A DNA stretch of 64,000 bases from Salinicoccus sesuvii (GTDB lineage: Bacteria; Bacillota; Bacilli; Staphylococcales; Salinicoccaceae): assembly GCF_042648145.1 (NCBI RefSeq), contig NZ_JBHRWV010000009.1, positions 124,001 to 188,000 on the forward strand, in the 5' to 3' direction. Shown in pieces: positions 41,057 through 50,393 of this stretch. The stretch's first letter is position 1, and each line of letters starts with the position of its first letter. The position numbers were made by a program, and so were the translations under genes. Below the pieces are notes generated by a model, which saw only the letters and a program-made list of their open reading frames with translations, was not told the DNA's origin and did not search any database.

Positions 41057-42565
41057 TCAGCTTAGCAAGGCGCCTTCTTCTTGAGGTTTCAAATTCAACT
41101 TTCTCGATACCATTTCATTGATCTCCTCGAAAATGTCAGGTTGCTTTGAAAGGTTGATGCCATAGGAAGGAATCATTTCTTTAATCTTTCTTTCCCAGTC
41201 AGGAAACTCCTCTGGGAAGCATCGTTTCAAGACATCAATCATAACTTCCACTGATACGGATGCACCGGGAGAAGCACCAAGCAAAGCTGCAACGGAGCCA
41301 TCCTCTGAGGTGATAACCTCTGTGCCGAATTGGAGCGTCCCCTTACCTCCTTTATCTGTATCCTTGATGACCTGAACACGTTGACCGGCCACAACAATCT
41401 GCCAATCCTCACTCTGAGCCGAAGGAACAAACTCCCTTAGATCATTCATTCTTTCTTCACTCGATTGCATCACCTGTTGGATAAGATATTTTGTTAATCC
41501 CATTTCTTTGGCTCCGGCAGAGAGCATTGTAAGCATATTATTCGGTTTTACGGAACCAATCAAATCGAAATACGAACCGGTTTTTAAAAACTTAGGTGAG
41601 AACCCTGCGAATGGTCCAAAAAGCAACGTCTTTTTTCCATCAATATAGCGTGTATCGAGATGAGGCACAGACATTGGCGGTGCTCCAACCTTAGCCTTAC
41701 CGTAGACTTTCGCATTGTGCTTTTCTACAACTTCAGGATTTTGGCAGACCATGAATTGCCCACTTACAGGAAAACCACCAATTTTTTTTGATTCAGGTAT
41801 GCCTGTCTTTTGAAGAAGTGGTAAACTGCCTCCTCCCGCACCAATAAAGATGAACTTAGATGTATAGTAAGCAGTTCTGTTAGTTTTCAGATCCTTCACC
41901 TTAACCTGCCACTTTCCATGTTCAGTTCTTCTAATGTCCTCTACTTCGTGCCCGAGATTAAGTGTCACTCCCTTTTCTTCAAGAATTGAGATAAGTTTAC
42001 GTGTCAAGTTACCGAAATTGATATCCGTACCGGTTTCTATACGCGTTGCAGCAATCGGTTCATCAGTTTTACGATCCTGCATCATCAGAGGCATCCATTC
42101 TTTTAAAGTGTCAAGGTCATCTGTAAACTCCATCCCGTCGAATAGTGGGTTTTCAGTTAAAGCCTCTACACGTCTTCGTAAAAAGTCGACATTCTTCTGA
42201 CCTTCCACAAAACTGAGATGAGGTACAGGCATAATAAAGTCTTCAGGCTTTTCAAGCATCTTCGTTTCAACTAGATGGGACCAAAACTGCTTAGAAAGCT
42301 GGAACTGTTCATTTATATGAATAGCTTTAGTAATGTCTAAAGAACCATCTGCTTTTTCGGGTGTATAGTTCAGCTCACATAAGGCAGAATGCCCCGTCCC
42401 CGCATTATTCCACGCGTCTGAGCTCTCCTGTGCCGTTGCTTCGAGTTTTTCAAAGATTTCGATATTCCATTCTGGCTTGATTTCTTTAAGAAGCGTTCCA
42501 AGTGTCGCACTCATGATTCCGCTTCCAATAAGAATTACGTCGGTATTATTTATCATACTTTTCAT
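41057..42565 (-). CDS. mqo: Malate:quinone oxidoreductase
   Basis: A 502-residue membrane-associated FAD enzyme that oxidises malate to oxaloacetate and passes electrons to quinone. The FAD motif is VILIGSGIMSATLGTLL, followed by NNAGTGHSALCELNYTPEK, GAGGGSLPLLQKTGIPE and ALLGASPGASVSVEVM, all conserved in Mqo. I prefer the ATG at 42565; the nearest Shine-Dalgarno-like sequence is poorly spaced, and a second ATG at 42556 or a TTG at 42589 are alternatives. Confidence 0.94.
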   Translation of the reverse strand: MKSMINNTDVILIGSGIMSATLGTLLKEIKPEWNIEIFEKLEATAQESSDAWNNAGTGHSALCELNYTPEKADGSLDITKAIHINEQFQLSKQFWSHLVETKMLEKPEDFIMPVPHLSFVEGQKNVDFLRRRVEALTENPLFDGMEFTDDLDTLKEWMPLMMQDRKTDEPIAATRIETGTDINFGNLTRKLISILEEKGVTLNLGHEVEDIRRTEHGKWQVKVKDLKTNRTAYYTSKFIFIGAGGGSLPLLQKTGIPESKKIGGFPVSGQFMVCQNPEVVEKHNAKVYGKAKVGAPPMSVPHLDTRYIDGKKTLLFGPFAGFSPKFLKTGSYFDLIGSVKPNNMLTMLSAGAKEMGLTKYLIQQVMQSSEERMNDLREFVPSAQSEDWQIVVAGQRVQVIKDTDKGGKGTLQFGTEVITSEDGSVAALLGASPGASVSVEVMIDVLKRCFPEEFPDWERKIKEMIPSYGINLSKQPDIFEEINEMVSRKLNLKPQEEGALLS

Positions 42566-42629
42566 AATAACTTCAAGACCCCTTATCAAGATTCAAATAT
42601 ATGGATACTACTAGTGAGGTGATACAAAC

Positions 42630-42686
42630 ATGCCAGGCGCATTCCCATTCATTAATACTCCAATTCGAAAGCGAGATGGTATATAA
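42630..42686 (+). CDS. Possible 18-residue microprotein
   Basis: An 18-codon ORF, MPGAFPFINTPIRKRDGI, with an excellent ribosome binding site (GAGGTGAT, 6 nt before the ATG), divergent from mqo. No terminator or attenuator follows directly, and no downstream gene shares its transcript closely. It is too short to judge coding by composition. Confidence 0.3.
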   Translation: MPGAFPFINTPIRKRDGI

Positions 42687-42817
42687 TGAATAATCAGTCG
42701 TAAAAAGTTGATCATTATCTGTTAATTATACCCTTTTTTATTAATATGTAAAAGCTTTCAAATGTTCGTATGTCCCGTTTGGTTATGTAATACACTACCT
42801 ACGTAAAGGAGCACTCC

Positions 42818-43000
42818 ATGAAACATATTTCCATGTTCATTATTGCCCCGGTAATACTATTCTTTTTCCTCATTCTCATCACAGATGTGGCCAATGCTGC
42901 TGGAGGTATATTCATATATCTACTTATCATATCTGCTAGGTATCTATATGACAGATATAAAAACAGTAAAATAGAACATAAAAAAGACTCAGGAGAATAG
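42818..43000 (+). CDS. Small membrane protein
   Basis: A 60-residue protein with two hydrophobic segments (FIIAPVILFFFLILI and GGIFIYLLIISARYL) and a charged C-terminal tail RYKNSKIEHKKDSGE. AAAGGAG lies 7 nt before the ATG, and a terminator follows at once. No family recognised. It stands alone, convergent with a hypothetical gene. Confidence 0.65.
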   Translation: MKHISMFIIAPVILFFFLILITDVANAAGGIFIYLLIISARYLYDRYKNSKIEHKKDSGE

Positions 43001-43013
43001 TACCCTGAGTCTT
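42984..43013. terminator. Terminator of the small membrane protein gene
   Basis: AAGACTCAGG / CCTGAGTCTT hairpin followed by CTTTT, overlapping the gene end. Confidence 0.75.
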
Positions 43014-43020
43014 CTTTTAC

Positions 43021-43350
43021 TTATTTCACTTTATCATTCACATACTCTATGAATGCATCAACATCGCCTTGTACGACATCGATCATAGCCACTTTTCCCA
43101 TGCCTTGAGGGAACTCAATGAAGAGTGTATTGTTTTCGATCGTCGCCTGTAGTATATCTTGATAACTGAAGAAGCGTCTGTAAGATTCACCATTCATATC
43201 TACGTTCATAACGACACGTTCATTTGTAGTAATATAAGCACCTTTAAAGTGGGTTTGATCACCTACTTTGTAGATTATTGTGCCTTCTATTGAAGGACCG
43301 AGTTTCTCTGTAGGGTAAAGTTCACTTGCATCTATATCAATCAAACTCAT
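43021..43350 (-). CDS. Conserved hypothetical protein, about 109 residues
   Basis: A soluble beta-rich protein (SLIDIDASELYPTEKLGPSIEGTIIYKVGD at the start; ending GDVDAFIEYVNDKVK). I recognise no family; the pattern of short strands with NERVVMNVDMNGESYRRFFSYQDI suggests a PH-like or similar small beta domain, which is speculative. GGAG lies 9 nt before the ATG at 43350. Monocistronic. Confidence 0.6.
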   Translation of the reverse strand: MSLIDIDASELYPTEKLGPSIEGTIIYKVGDQTHFKGAYITTNERVVMNVDMNGESYRRFFSYQDILQATIENNTLFIEFPQGMGKVAMIDVVQGDVDAFIEYVNDKVK

Positions 43351-43423
43351 ACTATCACACTCCATTAGTCTAATTTACCATCCTATTCTATCACGTAACC
43401 AAGTACTAAGACTAATATTCGAC

Positions 43424-44089
43424 CTAGTCGGTATGAATCTGCCACTGATTTCTGGCAGCAATGGCTTTGAGCCTATCGTCTGGTTTTACTGCTACCGGTC
43501 TGCCGACTAGCTCGAGCATCTTGAGGTCCGTGTGGCTATCGCTATATGCCTCACTGTTCTTCCAGTCGATTTGCTTGTCTGCAAAGTGTTGTCTGATGAT
43601 ATCAATTTTCCGGTCGGCATAGACGCGTTCAAAGCGTGATCTATAATCCAGTTTGTCGCCCTTATACTTTATTTCCGAGCCAACAATGCAATCGATATCA
43701 AATCCTTCGAACACTGCTTCAAGAAGGGGGATAAAAGCCCCGGATATAAGCATTATATAATAGTTGTCCTGTTTCAACTGCCTCATTTTTCCAACCAACG
43801 GCGCCCTCAAGTCATCTATCATATCACTAGCGACTTCCTTAAAAAAAGACTCTATTTCACTTCGTGTATTATTTTTAAAGGACAACAAATAGTATTCCAT
43901 CGCTTTATTCTGCATCTTCGATTTTTTGACGATTTTCATTTTATATGCAAAATAGATAGGCGCAAACTTCCTTACAAAACGACCATAGTTTGTTTTGTAC
44001 CTAGGGTGGTGCTTCAAATGATCTATCAAAACGTTGAATGTTTCATACGGATACAAGGTGCCATCAAAATCAAATAAAGCCACTTTCAT
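43424..44089 (-). CDS. HAD-IB family phosphatase (SerB-like)
   Basis: A 221-residue HAD-IB hydrolase: motif I ALFDFDGTLYPYETF, motif II MLISGAFIPLLEA, and motif III/IV EAYSDSHTDLKMLELVG. The helical cap after motif I is typical of SerB-like phosphatases; the substrate is not determinable. AAAGGG precedes the ATG. It follows the LysR gene on the same strand by about 100 bases, across the parS-like site. Confidence 0.85.
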   Translation of the reverse strand: MKVALFDFDGTLYPYETFNVLIDHLKHHPRYKTNYGRFVRKFAPIYFAYKMKIVKKSKMQNKAMEYYLLSFKNNTRSEIESFFKEVASDMIDDLRAPLVGKMRQLKQDNYYIMLISGAFIPLLEAVFEGFDIDCIVGSEIKYKGDKLDYRSRFERVYADRKIDIIRQHFADKQIDWKNSEAYSDSHTDLKMLELVGRPVAVKPDDRLKAIAARNQWQIHTD

Positions 44090-44173
44090 ATTACATATCC
44101 CTTTCTACTACAGTAGTTGATATATGACTATTTGCTTCCATTCTACCATACAAACATAGGTTCCGTGCTAGCT

Positions 44174-44189
44174 TGTTTCTCGTGAAACA
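44174..44189. promoter_or_regulatory. parS-like site (15 of 16)
   Basis: TGTTTCTCGTGAAACA differs from the ParB binding site TGTTTCACGTGAAACA at one base. It lies in the intergenic space directly after the LysR gene stop codon, where nothing else explains it; its T-run is too short for a terminator. Confidence 0.65.
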
Positions 44190-45098
44190 TCAACGCATAT
44201 GCTGCGTCCGCGCCCTCAATTCTTCGAGGTACAGACGTGCCATGCGGCTGAGCTCAACCTTCTTGCTGATCACCCATCCTACTTTGATTGTATCCTCTAC
44301 TTCCAATGGAACTTGAACAATCTCTGGACTATCTAAATCTTCGCTGAGGATTCCTGTTGAAATGGTATAACCATCAAGTCCGATCAACAGGTTGAACAAT
44401 GTCGCCCGATCACTAACCTGGATGCTCTTCAAGCTTTGGATTGTGCTATAAATTTCTTCGGAATAGTAAAATGAATTGAACTCCCCTTGTTCAAAAGCAA
44501 GTCTTGGATAAGGCTCAAGGTCTTCAAGCGTTACTGATCTCTTTACCGCCAATGGGCTGCTTCTGCTAATGAAAACATGTGGAGTAGCTTCAAAAAGTTC
44601 AGTGAATTCGAGCCCTTTTTCACTAATAAGTTGAAGTAGTACCTTTTCATTGAAAGCACTGATATAGAGAACTCCGATTTCACTTGTCATATCCTTTACA
44701 TCATCAATAATTTCATATGTCCGTGTTTCTCGGATCGCAAACTGATACTTCTCCCCGCCATACTTGCTGATCATGTCCACAAAGGCATCCACCACAAAGG
44801 AATAATGCTGAGAGGAAACTGAGAATAATTGTTGTGAAGGCTCGGCATTGAAATAGCGCCGGTCTAGTAATTCGACCTGCTCATTAATCTGGCGAGCATA
44901 ACTCAGAAACTCAGCCCCATCACGGGAAAGCGAGATGCCTGTGGATGTCCTTATAAAAAGTACAATCCCAAGTTCGTTCTCCAGTCCTTTGATTGCTTTA
45001 GAGAGCGTAGGTTGGGATATGTACAACCTCCTTGCTGCTTCGTTAATGGAGCCGCTCAACACGACTTCTATAAAGTATTTCAACTGTTGAAGTTTCAT
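44190..45098 (-). CDS. LysR-family regulator
   Basis: A 302-residue LysR-type regulator, with the HTH NEAARRLYISQPTLSKAIKGLE at residues 17-38 and a substrate-binding domain from about residue 90. It is divergent from the MetE-like/MFS operon, with about 115 bases between them holding T-N11-A-type dyads (TTATAACG region near 45126), so it probably regulates that operon and itself. GGGAG lies 8 nt before the ATG. Confidence 0.88.
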   Translation of the reverse strand: MKLQQLKYFIEVVLSGSINEAARRLYISQPTLSKAIKGLENELGIVLFIRTSTGISLSRDGAEFLSYARQINEQVELLDRRYFNAEPSQQLFSVSSQHYSFVVDAFVDMISKYGGEKYQFAIRETRTYEIIDDVKDMTSEIGVLYISAFNEKVLLQLISEKGLEFTELFEATPHVFISRSSPLAVKRSVTLEDLEPYPRLAFEQGEFNSFYYSEEIYSTIQSLKSIQVSDRATLFNLLIGLDGYTISTGILSEDLDSPEIVQVPLEVEDTIKVGWVISKKVELSRMARLYLEELRARTQHMR

Positions 45099-45212
45099 GA
45101 CACATCTCCCAGATATAGCTATTAGTTATAACGCACTATAATATTTAACCGTTACACTATATCTTATATGCATGATAGGATTTATACAACATCATTTTGA
45201 AAGAGGGATTTT

Positions 45213-46316
45213 GTGAATACACTGGATACGAAATACATATATAGAGCAGACCATGTCGGGAGTCTACTGCGCCCTGAAAAACTTAAAAAAGCAAGACAGC
45301 AGTTTTCGGAAGGAAACATCAGCAAAGCAGCTTTAAAACAAGTTGAAAACGAAGAAATTAATAGAATCATTGAAAAGCAGAAGTCTCTTGGACTGAAAGC
45401 AATTACTGATGGAGAACTAAGACGTTCATGGTGGCACTTCGATTTTCTTGAAGGACTTGATGGTGTTGACGGCTACTGGTCAGGGGAAGGGATTGCTTTT
45501 AAAGAAAAAACAACGAAATCGAGAGCTATCAAAGTGACTGGAAAACTCGATTTCACTAATCATCCGATGCTCGAAGATTTTAAATATGTCGCTGAACAAG
45601 CGAAAAATCATACTGCCAAATTTACAATTCCGAGTCCAAGTATGTTGCATTTTCGTGGAGAAATTGATCCGGCAATTTACCCCGATGAAGATGTGTTCTT
45701 TGATGATTTGGCGAACGCATATAAGAAAGCTTTGAATGCTTTCTATGATGCAGGCTGCCGCTACCTTCAGCTTGATGACACCTCATGGGCATACCTCTGT
45801 TCTGAAGAACAGAAAACGCAACTCAAAAACAAAGGACTTGATCCCGGTCATCTTGTACAAAAGTATCTCGAGACTCTGAATAGGGCTGTTGCCGATCGAC
45901 CGTCAGATCTTAAAATTACAATGCATATTTGTCGTGGAAACTTCCGTTCTACATGGATTTCTTCAGGTGGCTATGAGCCTGTAGCTAAAGAAATATTCGG
46001 CAAGCTCAATATTGATGCATTCTTTCTTGAGTACGACAGTGACCGTGCAGGTGACTTCAGACCATTACGTCATGTCAACCGCAAAGATCTTACTATCGTA
46101 CTTGGCCTCATCACTTCAAAGCACGGTGAACTCGAGAGCAAGGATGAAATAAGAAAAAGAGTCGAGGAAGCAACCCAGTATGTGCCTTTGGAACAGCTTG
46201 CACTCAGCCCCCAATGCGGCTTTGCATCTACCGAGGAAGGCAATCTACTGAGTGAAGAAGAGCAATGGAAAAAGCTTAAGCATGTTGTGGAAATCGCACA
46301 GGATATCTGGTCTTAA
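45213..46316 (+). CDS. MetE-core (YxjG/YxjH-type) cobalamin-independent methyltransferase
   Basis: A 367-residue protein equal to the catalytic C-terminal half of MetE, as in B. subtilis YxjG/YxjH. The zinc ligands are visible: His-x-Cys in MHICRGNF and the last Cys in LSPQCGFAS; DGELRRSWWHFDFLEGL starts the domain. It lacks the N-terminal MetE half that binds long folates. It starts at GTG 5 nt after AGAGGG. The methyl donor is uncertain. It is followed by an aromatic-acid-type MFS transporter (22 bases), not by methionine genes. Confidence 0.85.
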   Translation: MNTLDTKYIYRADHVGSLLRPEKLKKARQQFSEGNISKAALKQVENEEINRIIEKQKSLGLKAITDGELRRSWWHFDFLEGLDGVDGYWSGEGIAFKEKTTKSRAIKVTGKLDFTNHPMLEDFKYVAEQAKNHTAKFTIPSPSMLHFRGEIDPAIYPDEDVFFDDLANAYKKALNAFYDAGCRYLQLDDTSWAYLCSEEQKTQLKNKGLDPGHLVQKYLETLNRAVADRPSDLKITMHICRGNFRSTWISSGGYEPVAKEIFGKLNIDAFFLEYDSDRAGDFRPLRHVNRKDLTIVLGLITSKHGELESKDEIRKRVEEATQYVPLEQLALSPQCGFASTEEGNLLSEEEQWKKLKHVVEIAQDIWS

Positions 46317-46338
46317 GTAGGCAGTAGGGAGGAAAGCA

Positions 46339-47682
46339 ATGCGCACAGTTCAATTGGAAGCAGTCATCGATGAGAGTCGCTTCAACAAATTTCATTTGCT
46401 TGTATTCATATGGTGTTTCTTTGCGATATCATTCGACGGCTTTGATATCGCACTCTATGGCATTGGTCTACCACTGATGACTCAGGAATTTGGCCTCAGC
46501 GCCGCACAAGGCGGCGCACTCGGTAGCTATGCCTTGATTGGCATGATGGCCGGCACATTTATTCTTGGCTCTCTGTCGGATGTGATCGGACGCAAAAGAG
46601 TAATGGCATCATGCTTGCTCATCATCAGTCTATTTAATATGCTCGCTGGGTTCGCCCCGAATGAGACAGTTTTTATCATCCTGCGCTTTATTGCTTCAAT
46701 GGGAATGGGTGGACTCATGCCTGTTGTCATCTCTCTCATGACAGAGTATTCACCGAAGAAGAATCGGGCAATGATTGTGGCGATTATGTATTGTGGCTAT
46801 TCCTTCGGAGCAATCTTTGCGTCCATTATCGGCATGGTGCTACTTGAAGCTCTCGGATGGCGTTTCATGTATTGGATCAGCGTTCTACCACTCCTGGCGC
46901 TGCCATTTTTTCTAAAACAGTTTCCAGAGTCCTTGTCCTATCATGTCCCGAGAAATCAAGGAAGCAAGATTGCAGACATCCTTAATCAGATCGATCCCAA
47001 AGGTAACTACCAGGCAGCACATCGGTTCGAGCTCGCTACTGTCACAAGCACTGGCAGGGGGATTCCGGTGAATAGGCTGTTCCAAGAAGGACGTGCTCTC
47101 ACGACCGTGGCTTTCTGGATCATGGTATTTAGTTGCTTGATGATGATCTATGGCCTTAACACGTGGCTTCCCACTATCATGATGGAATCTGGCTTTGGTG
47201 TTGCTTCAAGCCTCTCCTTCATACTCATTTTGGCAGTGGGACAGATTATCGGTTCGCTGGCGGGTGGCTCCCTCGTAGACCGCATCGGCCATCGCAATGT
47301 GCTTCTATTAATGTATCTCATTGGTGCTGTTAGTTTCGTTGCTCTAAGTGTCACGCAGACGCCTATACTCCTATATGTATTAATCGCTATTGGCGGAGCC
47401 TGCACAGGCGGTACCCAGAACCTTGTCAACCCTTATATCAGCACCTTCTATCCGGCTGACATAAGGGGCACAGGACTGAGTATGGCAGTAGGTATCGGGC
47501 GTCTTGGCTCGATTTGCGCTCCAATACTGATTGGATTAGTACTTATGACAAGTATCTCTCCTCAAACGGCATTCATGGCTTTCGCCATACCGAGTCTGGT
47601 CGGATTCACAGCCTTGTTACTGGTTCAGGAAAAGAATACAGTGGCGGCTAAAGAAGAAGTTGTGTCCGGTACATCCGGATAG
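46339..47682 (+). CDS. MFS transporter, aromatic acid:H+ symporter (AAHS) family
   Basis: A 447-residue 12-helix MFS protein of the AAHS family. DGFDIALYGIGLP in helix 1 matches the D-G-x-D motif of aromatic-acid transporters such as PcaK/BenK; GSLSDVIGRKRVM is the MFS A-motif, and FPESLSYHV ends the first half. It should import an aromatic or similar carboxylate with H+. It is 22 bases after the MetE-like gene and presumably cotranscribed, under the divergent LysR regulator. GGAGG lies 8 nt before the ATG. Confidence 0.88.
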   Translation: MRTVQLEAVIDESRFNKFHLLVFIWCFFAISFDGFDIALYGIGLPLMTQEFGLSAAQGGALGSYALIGMMAGTFILGSLSDVIGRKRVMASCLLIISLFNMLAGFAPNETVFIILRFIASMGMGGLMPVVISLMTEYSPKKNRAMIVAIMYCGYSFGAIFASIIGMVLLEALGWRFMYWISVLPLLALPFFLKQFPESLSYHVPRNQGSKIADILNQIDPKGNYQAAHRFELATVTSTGRGIPVNRLFQEGRALTTVAFWIMVFSCLMMIYGLNTWLPTIMMESGFGVASSLSFILILAVGQIIGSLAGGSLVDRIGHRNVLLLMYLIGAVSFVALSVTQTPILLYVLIAIGGACTGGTQNLVNPYISTFYPADIRGTGLSMAVGIGRLGSICAPILIGLVLMTSISPQTAFMAFAIPSLVGFTALLLVQEKNTVAAKEEVVSGTSG

Positions 47683-47699
47683 ATATATGATTTTAATAC

Positions 47700-47733
47700 A
47701 AAAAGCACATCAGCTATTACTGATGTGCTTTTT
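47700..47733. terminator. Bidirectional terminator
   Basis: AAAAAGCACATCAG / CTGATGTGCTTTTT hairpin between the MFS gene and the convergent PTS IIC-like gene. Confidence 0.88.
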
Positions 47734-47765
47734 GATTTACTGTATATTTTAGAGACTGCTTTAGT

Positions 47766-48773
47766 CTAATCGAAGTCTGTATTGCGAACAGGATAGTTCC
47801 TGAAAAAATGGCTACCGATATAACCGACAATACCCGATATTACTGCTACGATGACTGCATATATAATGACTTGAGTTGCAGGATTGTAACCAAAGAGCAC
47901 AAGGAGTCCAGCCGTAGGTGTTGCGGTGCCTGGCGCATCATTGATAAGCCCTGAATAAGCAATGACAATACCACTTAATCCTCCACCGATGAAATTCGTA
48001 GCATATATGGGGATTGGGTTGGCTGAGACGACATCTGCTTTTGATAAAGGCTCCACTGCGACCGACAGCACGGATTTCATATTCCCTATCTTAAGTTTAT
48101 GAAATAGGGTTCCATTTATGAATGCAGAGCCAAAGGCTGCCAGACTTCCCACAGCCATCGGAATACCTGTCAGCCCAAGAAGTGCCGTAAGTGCCATTGA
48201 ACTGAGAGGAGAGGTTCCGACTACAGTAATGATGCCACCTAACATGAGCCCCATGAGGATGGGACTTGTATCGGTAGCGACCACGATAATATTACCAATA
48301 TTGAGCAGTGATGCATCTATCAGCGGGGAAATCAACAGGCCGATCAATCGCGTGACTGGTACGATGACTATGATGACCACTATAAAATCTAGCCCGTTGG
48401 GAATTTTTTGCTCCATATACTTTACAACGAAAGAGATGAGGTAAGCCGCAAAAAAGCCCGGTATGAGTCCGATACCACCGCAGGAAACAGCGATAAGTGC
48501 GGAATTGAGTGGATTGACACCCATCGTCAAAGCTACGAGAAAAGCAACAATAACGCCACTCAGTAAGCCTGCTTCAGTGCCTGCTTCCTGAAAAAATGGA
48601 AGGCCGAAAATGTCCCCGATCACAAAAGTTTGGAGCGCCTCCACCAAAAATGTGGCAATTGCTGCTGCTGCGAGCGCGCCCATAGCCTTACCACCGTGTG
48701 GGGCGTAGTAGGTGAAGACTGTAAAAAAAGCGAGTAAAAGTACGAGTAATCCAATACCAACTATCTGATCCAT
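47766..48773 (-). CDS. Lone PTS EIIC-like membrane protein
   Basis: A 335-residue, about 10-helix membrane protein of the PTS_EIIC_2 family (hydrophobic, glycine-rich, with GVNPLNSALIAVSCGGIGLIPG and PLSSMALTALLGLTGIPMAVG). Members are annotated as sugar permeases, but no EIIA or EIIB gene adjoins it, so phosphotransferase activity cannot be assumed. AGAGGAG lies 5 nt before the ATG. Monocistronic. Confidence 0.75.
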   Translation of the reverse strand: MDQIVGIGLLVLLLAFFTVFTYYAPHGGKAMGALAAAAIATFLVEALQTFVIGDIFGLPFFQEAGTEAGLLSGVIVAFLVALTMGVNPLNSALIAVSCGGIGLIPGFFAAYLISFVVKYMEQKIPNGLDFIVVIIVIVPVTRLIGLLISPLIDASLLNIGNIIVVATDTSPILMGLMLGGIITVVGTSPLSSMALTALLGLTGIPMAVGSLAAFGSAFINGTLFHKLKIGNMKSVLSVAVEPLSKADVVSANPIPIYATNFIGGGLSGIVIAYSGLINDAPGTATPTAGLLVLFGYNPATQVIIYAVIVAVISGIVGYIGSHFFRNYPVRNTDFD

Positions 48774-48845
48774 TTATTCTCCTCTATGTTCAAACGAAAT
48801 TTGATAAGATTCGACTATAGCACATACATGCTCAGTATATCCAGA

Positions 48846-49688
48846 CTATTCTTCCACTTGGAAGGCTGGTTCAAGGTGGTCTTCTTCACTCAACCCGTTC
48901 AGGTAGTCATATACTTCTTGTGAAGTGAATGCTTCCCTGAGTGCCTGGATTGCTTCTGAGTCCTGGTTATCTTCACGTGCCACAAGCTGAATAGCAAACG
49001 TATTATCCTCGTCTTCTTCAAGCAGTACCGCATCTTCAGGCGTGAGATCGATACTTGAGATGTAAGTTGGATAGTTGAAAACAAGCTCGACGCCATCTTC
49101 ATATGCACCCGTCAGATTAAGAAGATCGACATGCGTAAACTCCAGGTTGTATGGATTCTCTACAATATCATCGACACTTGCACTGTGCTCGGCTCCAGAC
49201 TCCAAGGTAATGATGCCGTGATGGTCGAGAATCATCAGTGCACGGGCTTCATTTGTTGCATCTGAAGGTATTGCAACCTCTGCGCCATCCTCTAGCGATT
49301 CTATGGAATCATATACAGGCGAATAGAAACCGACAATCGCATTGTAAAGCGGCTGTAGTGCTACTAGATCGGCATCGCGCTCTTCATTGAATATTTCCAT
49401 GAAAGGTTGATGTTGTGCAAAGTTGGCATCGACTTCTTCATTGAGAAGCGCTTCATTGTATTGGATGTTATCTGATACTTCGACCAGTTCGACTTCGTAT
49501 GGTGCTTCTATCGCATCTCCGGCAATCTCTACGATATCCGTCATTGGAGGGAGATGGGATGCCACTTGTATGACGACTTCCTCTTCAGAAGCACTGCTAT
49601 CTTCTGGCGCTTCCTGTGTACTTTCTTGTCCGCCACATCCGGCCAGAAGCAATGCAAATCCACTTAGTAATAATCCTTTTTTCAACAT
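48846..49688 (-). CDS. MetQ/NlpA-family substrate-binding lipoprotein
   Basis: A 280-residue lipoprotein: signal peptide with lipobox LLAGCGG (lipidated Cys18), then the NlpA fold (VIQVASHLPPMTDIVEI, QHQPFMEIFNEERDADLV, ALMILDHHGIITLE). It is the binding protein of the ABC importer encoded by the next two genes. The family usually binds methionine (D or L); the pocket cannot be verified here. It is the last gene of a three-gene operon. Confidence 0.9.
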   Translation of the reverse strand: MLKKGLLLSGFALLLAGCGGQESTQEAPEDSSASEEEVVIQVASHLPPMTDIVEIAGDAIEAPYEVELVEVSDNIQYNEALLNEEVDANFAQHQPFMEIFNEERDADLVALQPLYNAIVGFYSPVYDSIESLEDGAEVAIPSDATNEARALMILDHHGIITLESGAEHSASVDDIVENPYNLEFTHVDLLNLTGAYEDGVELVFNYPTYISSIDLTPEDAVLLEEDEDNTFAIQLVAREDNQDSEAIQALREAFTSQEVYDYLNGLSEEDHLEPAFQVEE

Positions 49689-49709
49689 ATTAATAATCTC
49701 CTTCTACTT

Positions 49710-50393
49710 TTATCTTTTATCTAACTTTCTGGCAATCTTCAATCCAAGCCACTGGGCTAGGATAACAAATATGATGATCACAACGATCGCAGTATACATA
49801 ATATCTGTTTCATATCTTTGGTATCCGTAACGGATAGCAAAATCACCAATGCCGCCACCACCGACTACACCCATGATGGTGGAGTAGGAGATGAAACTGA
49901 CGAAGGCCGTAGTGAATCCGATGATGAGAGAGCTTCTTGCCTCAACGTACAGGAATTTCCATACGAGCTGAGATGTCGTTGCTCCCATGGATTGTGCCGT
50001 TTCCGTCACACCTCTTGGTACATCGTGGAGAGACTGTTCTACAAACCTCGCATAAAGCGCAATCGCAATAAGCATCATGGGGAATGAGGCTGCAACTGGG
50101 TCTCCTGTAGCACGGCCGTAAAGCAGTCGGATTAATGGTTGCATAACAACGACCAACAGAAGAAATGGAAATGAGCGCACAATGTTGACGAATATATTAG
50201 CCAGTTGGTAAAGAAGCTTGTTCTCCATCGGTTTCCCCTTAGAGGTAAGATAGAGCAGCGTACCGAGAGGAAGGCCTAGTAAGATTGCGGCGACCATAGC
50301 AAATATCATCATGATTCCCGTTTCGACTAGGCTCTCAGATAATCTCGGTGCATATTCGACAACACGCTCAATATAGAGGTTGAAGCTACTCAT
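49710..50393 (-). CDS. MetI-like ABC transporter permease
   Basis: A 227-residue permease with five hydrophobic helices and the EAA-type coupling loop YARFVEQSLHDVPRGVTETAQSMGAT. It belongs to the MetI family (methionine ABC importer permease). The gene name metI is used elsewhere in this window for cystathionine gamma-synthase, so I leave the symbol empty. It overlaps the ATPase gene by 8 bases. Confidence 0.9.
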   Translation of the reverse strand: MSSFNLYIERVVEYAPRLSESLVETGIMMIFAMVAAILLGLPLGTLLYLTSKGKPMENKLLYQLANIFVNIVRSFPFLLLVVVMQPLIRLLYGRATGDPVAASFPMMLIAIALYARFVEQSLHDVPRGVTETAQSMGATTSQLVWKFLYVEARSSLIIGFTTAFVSFISYSTIMGVVGGGGIGDFAIRYGYQRYETDIMYTAIVVIIIFVILAQWLGLKIARKLDKR

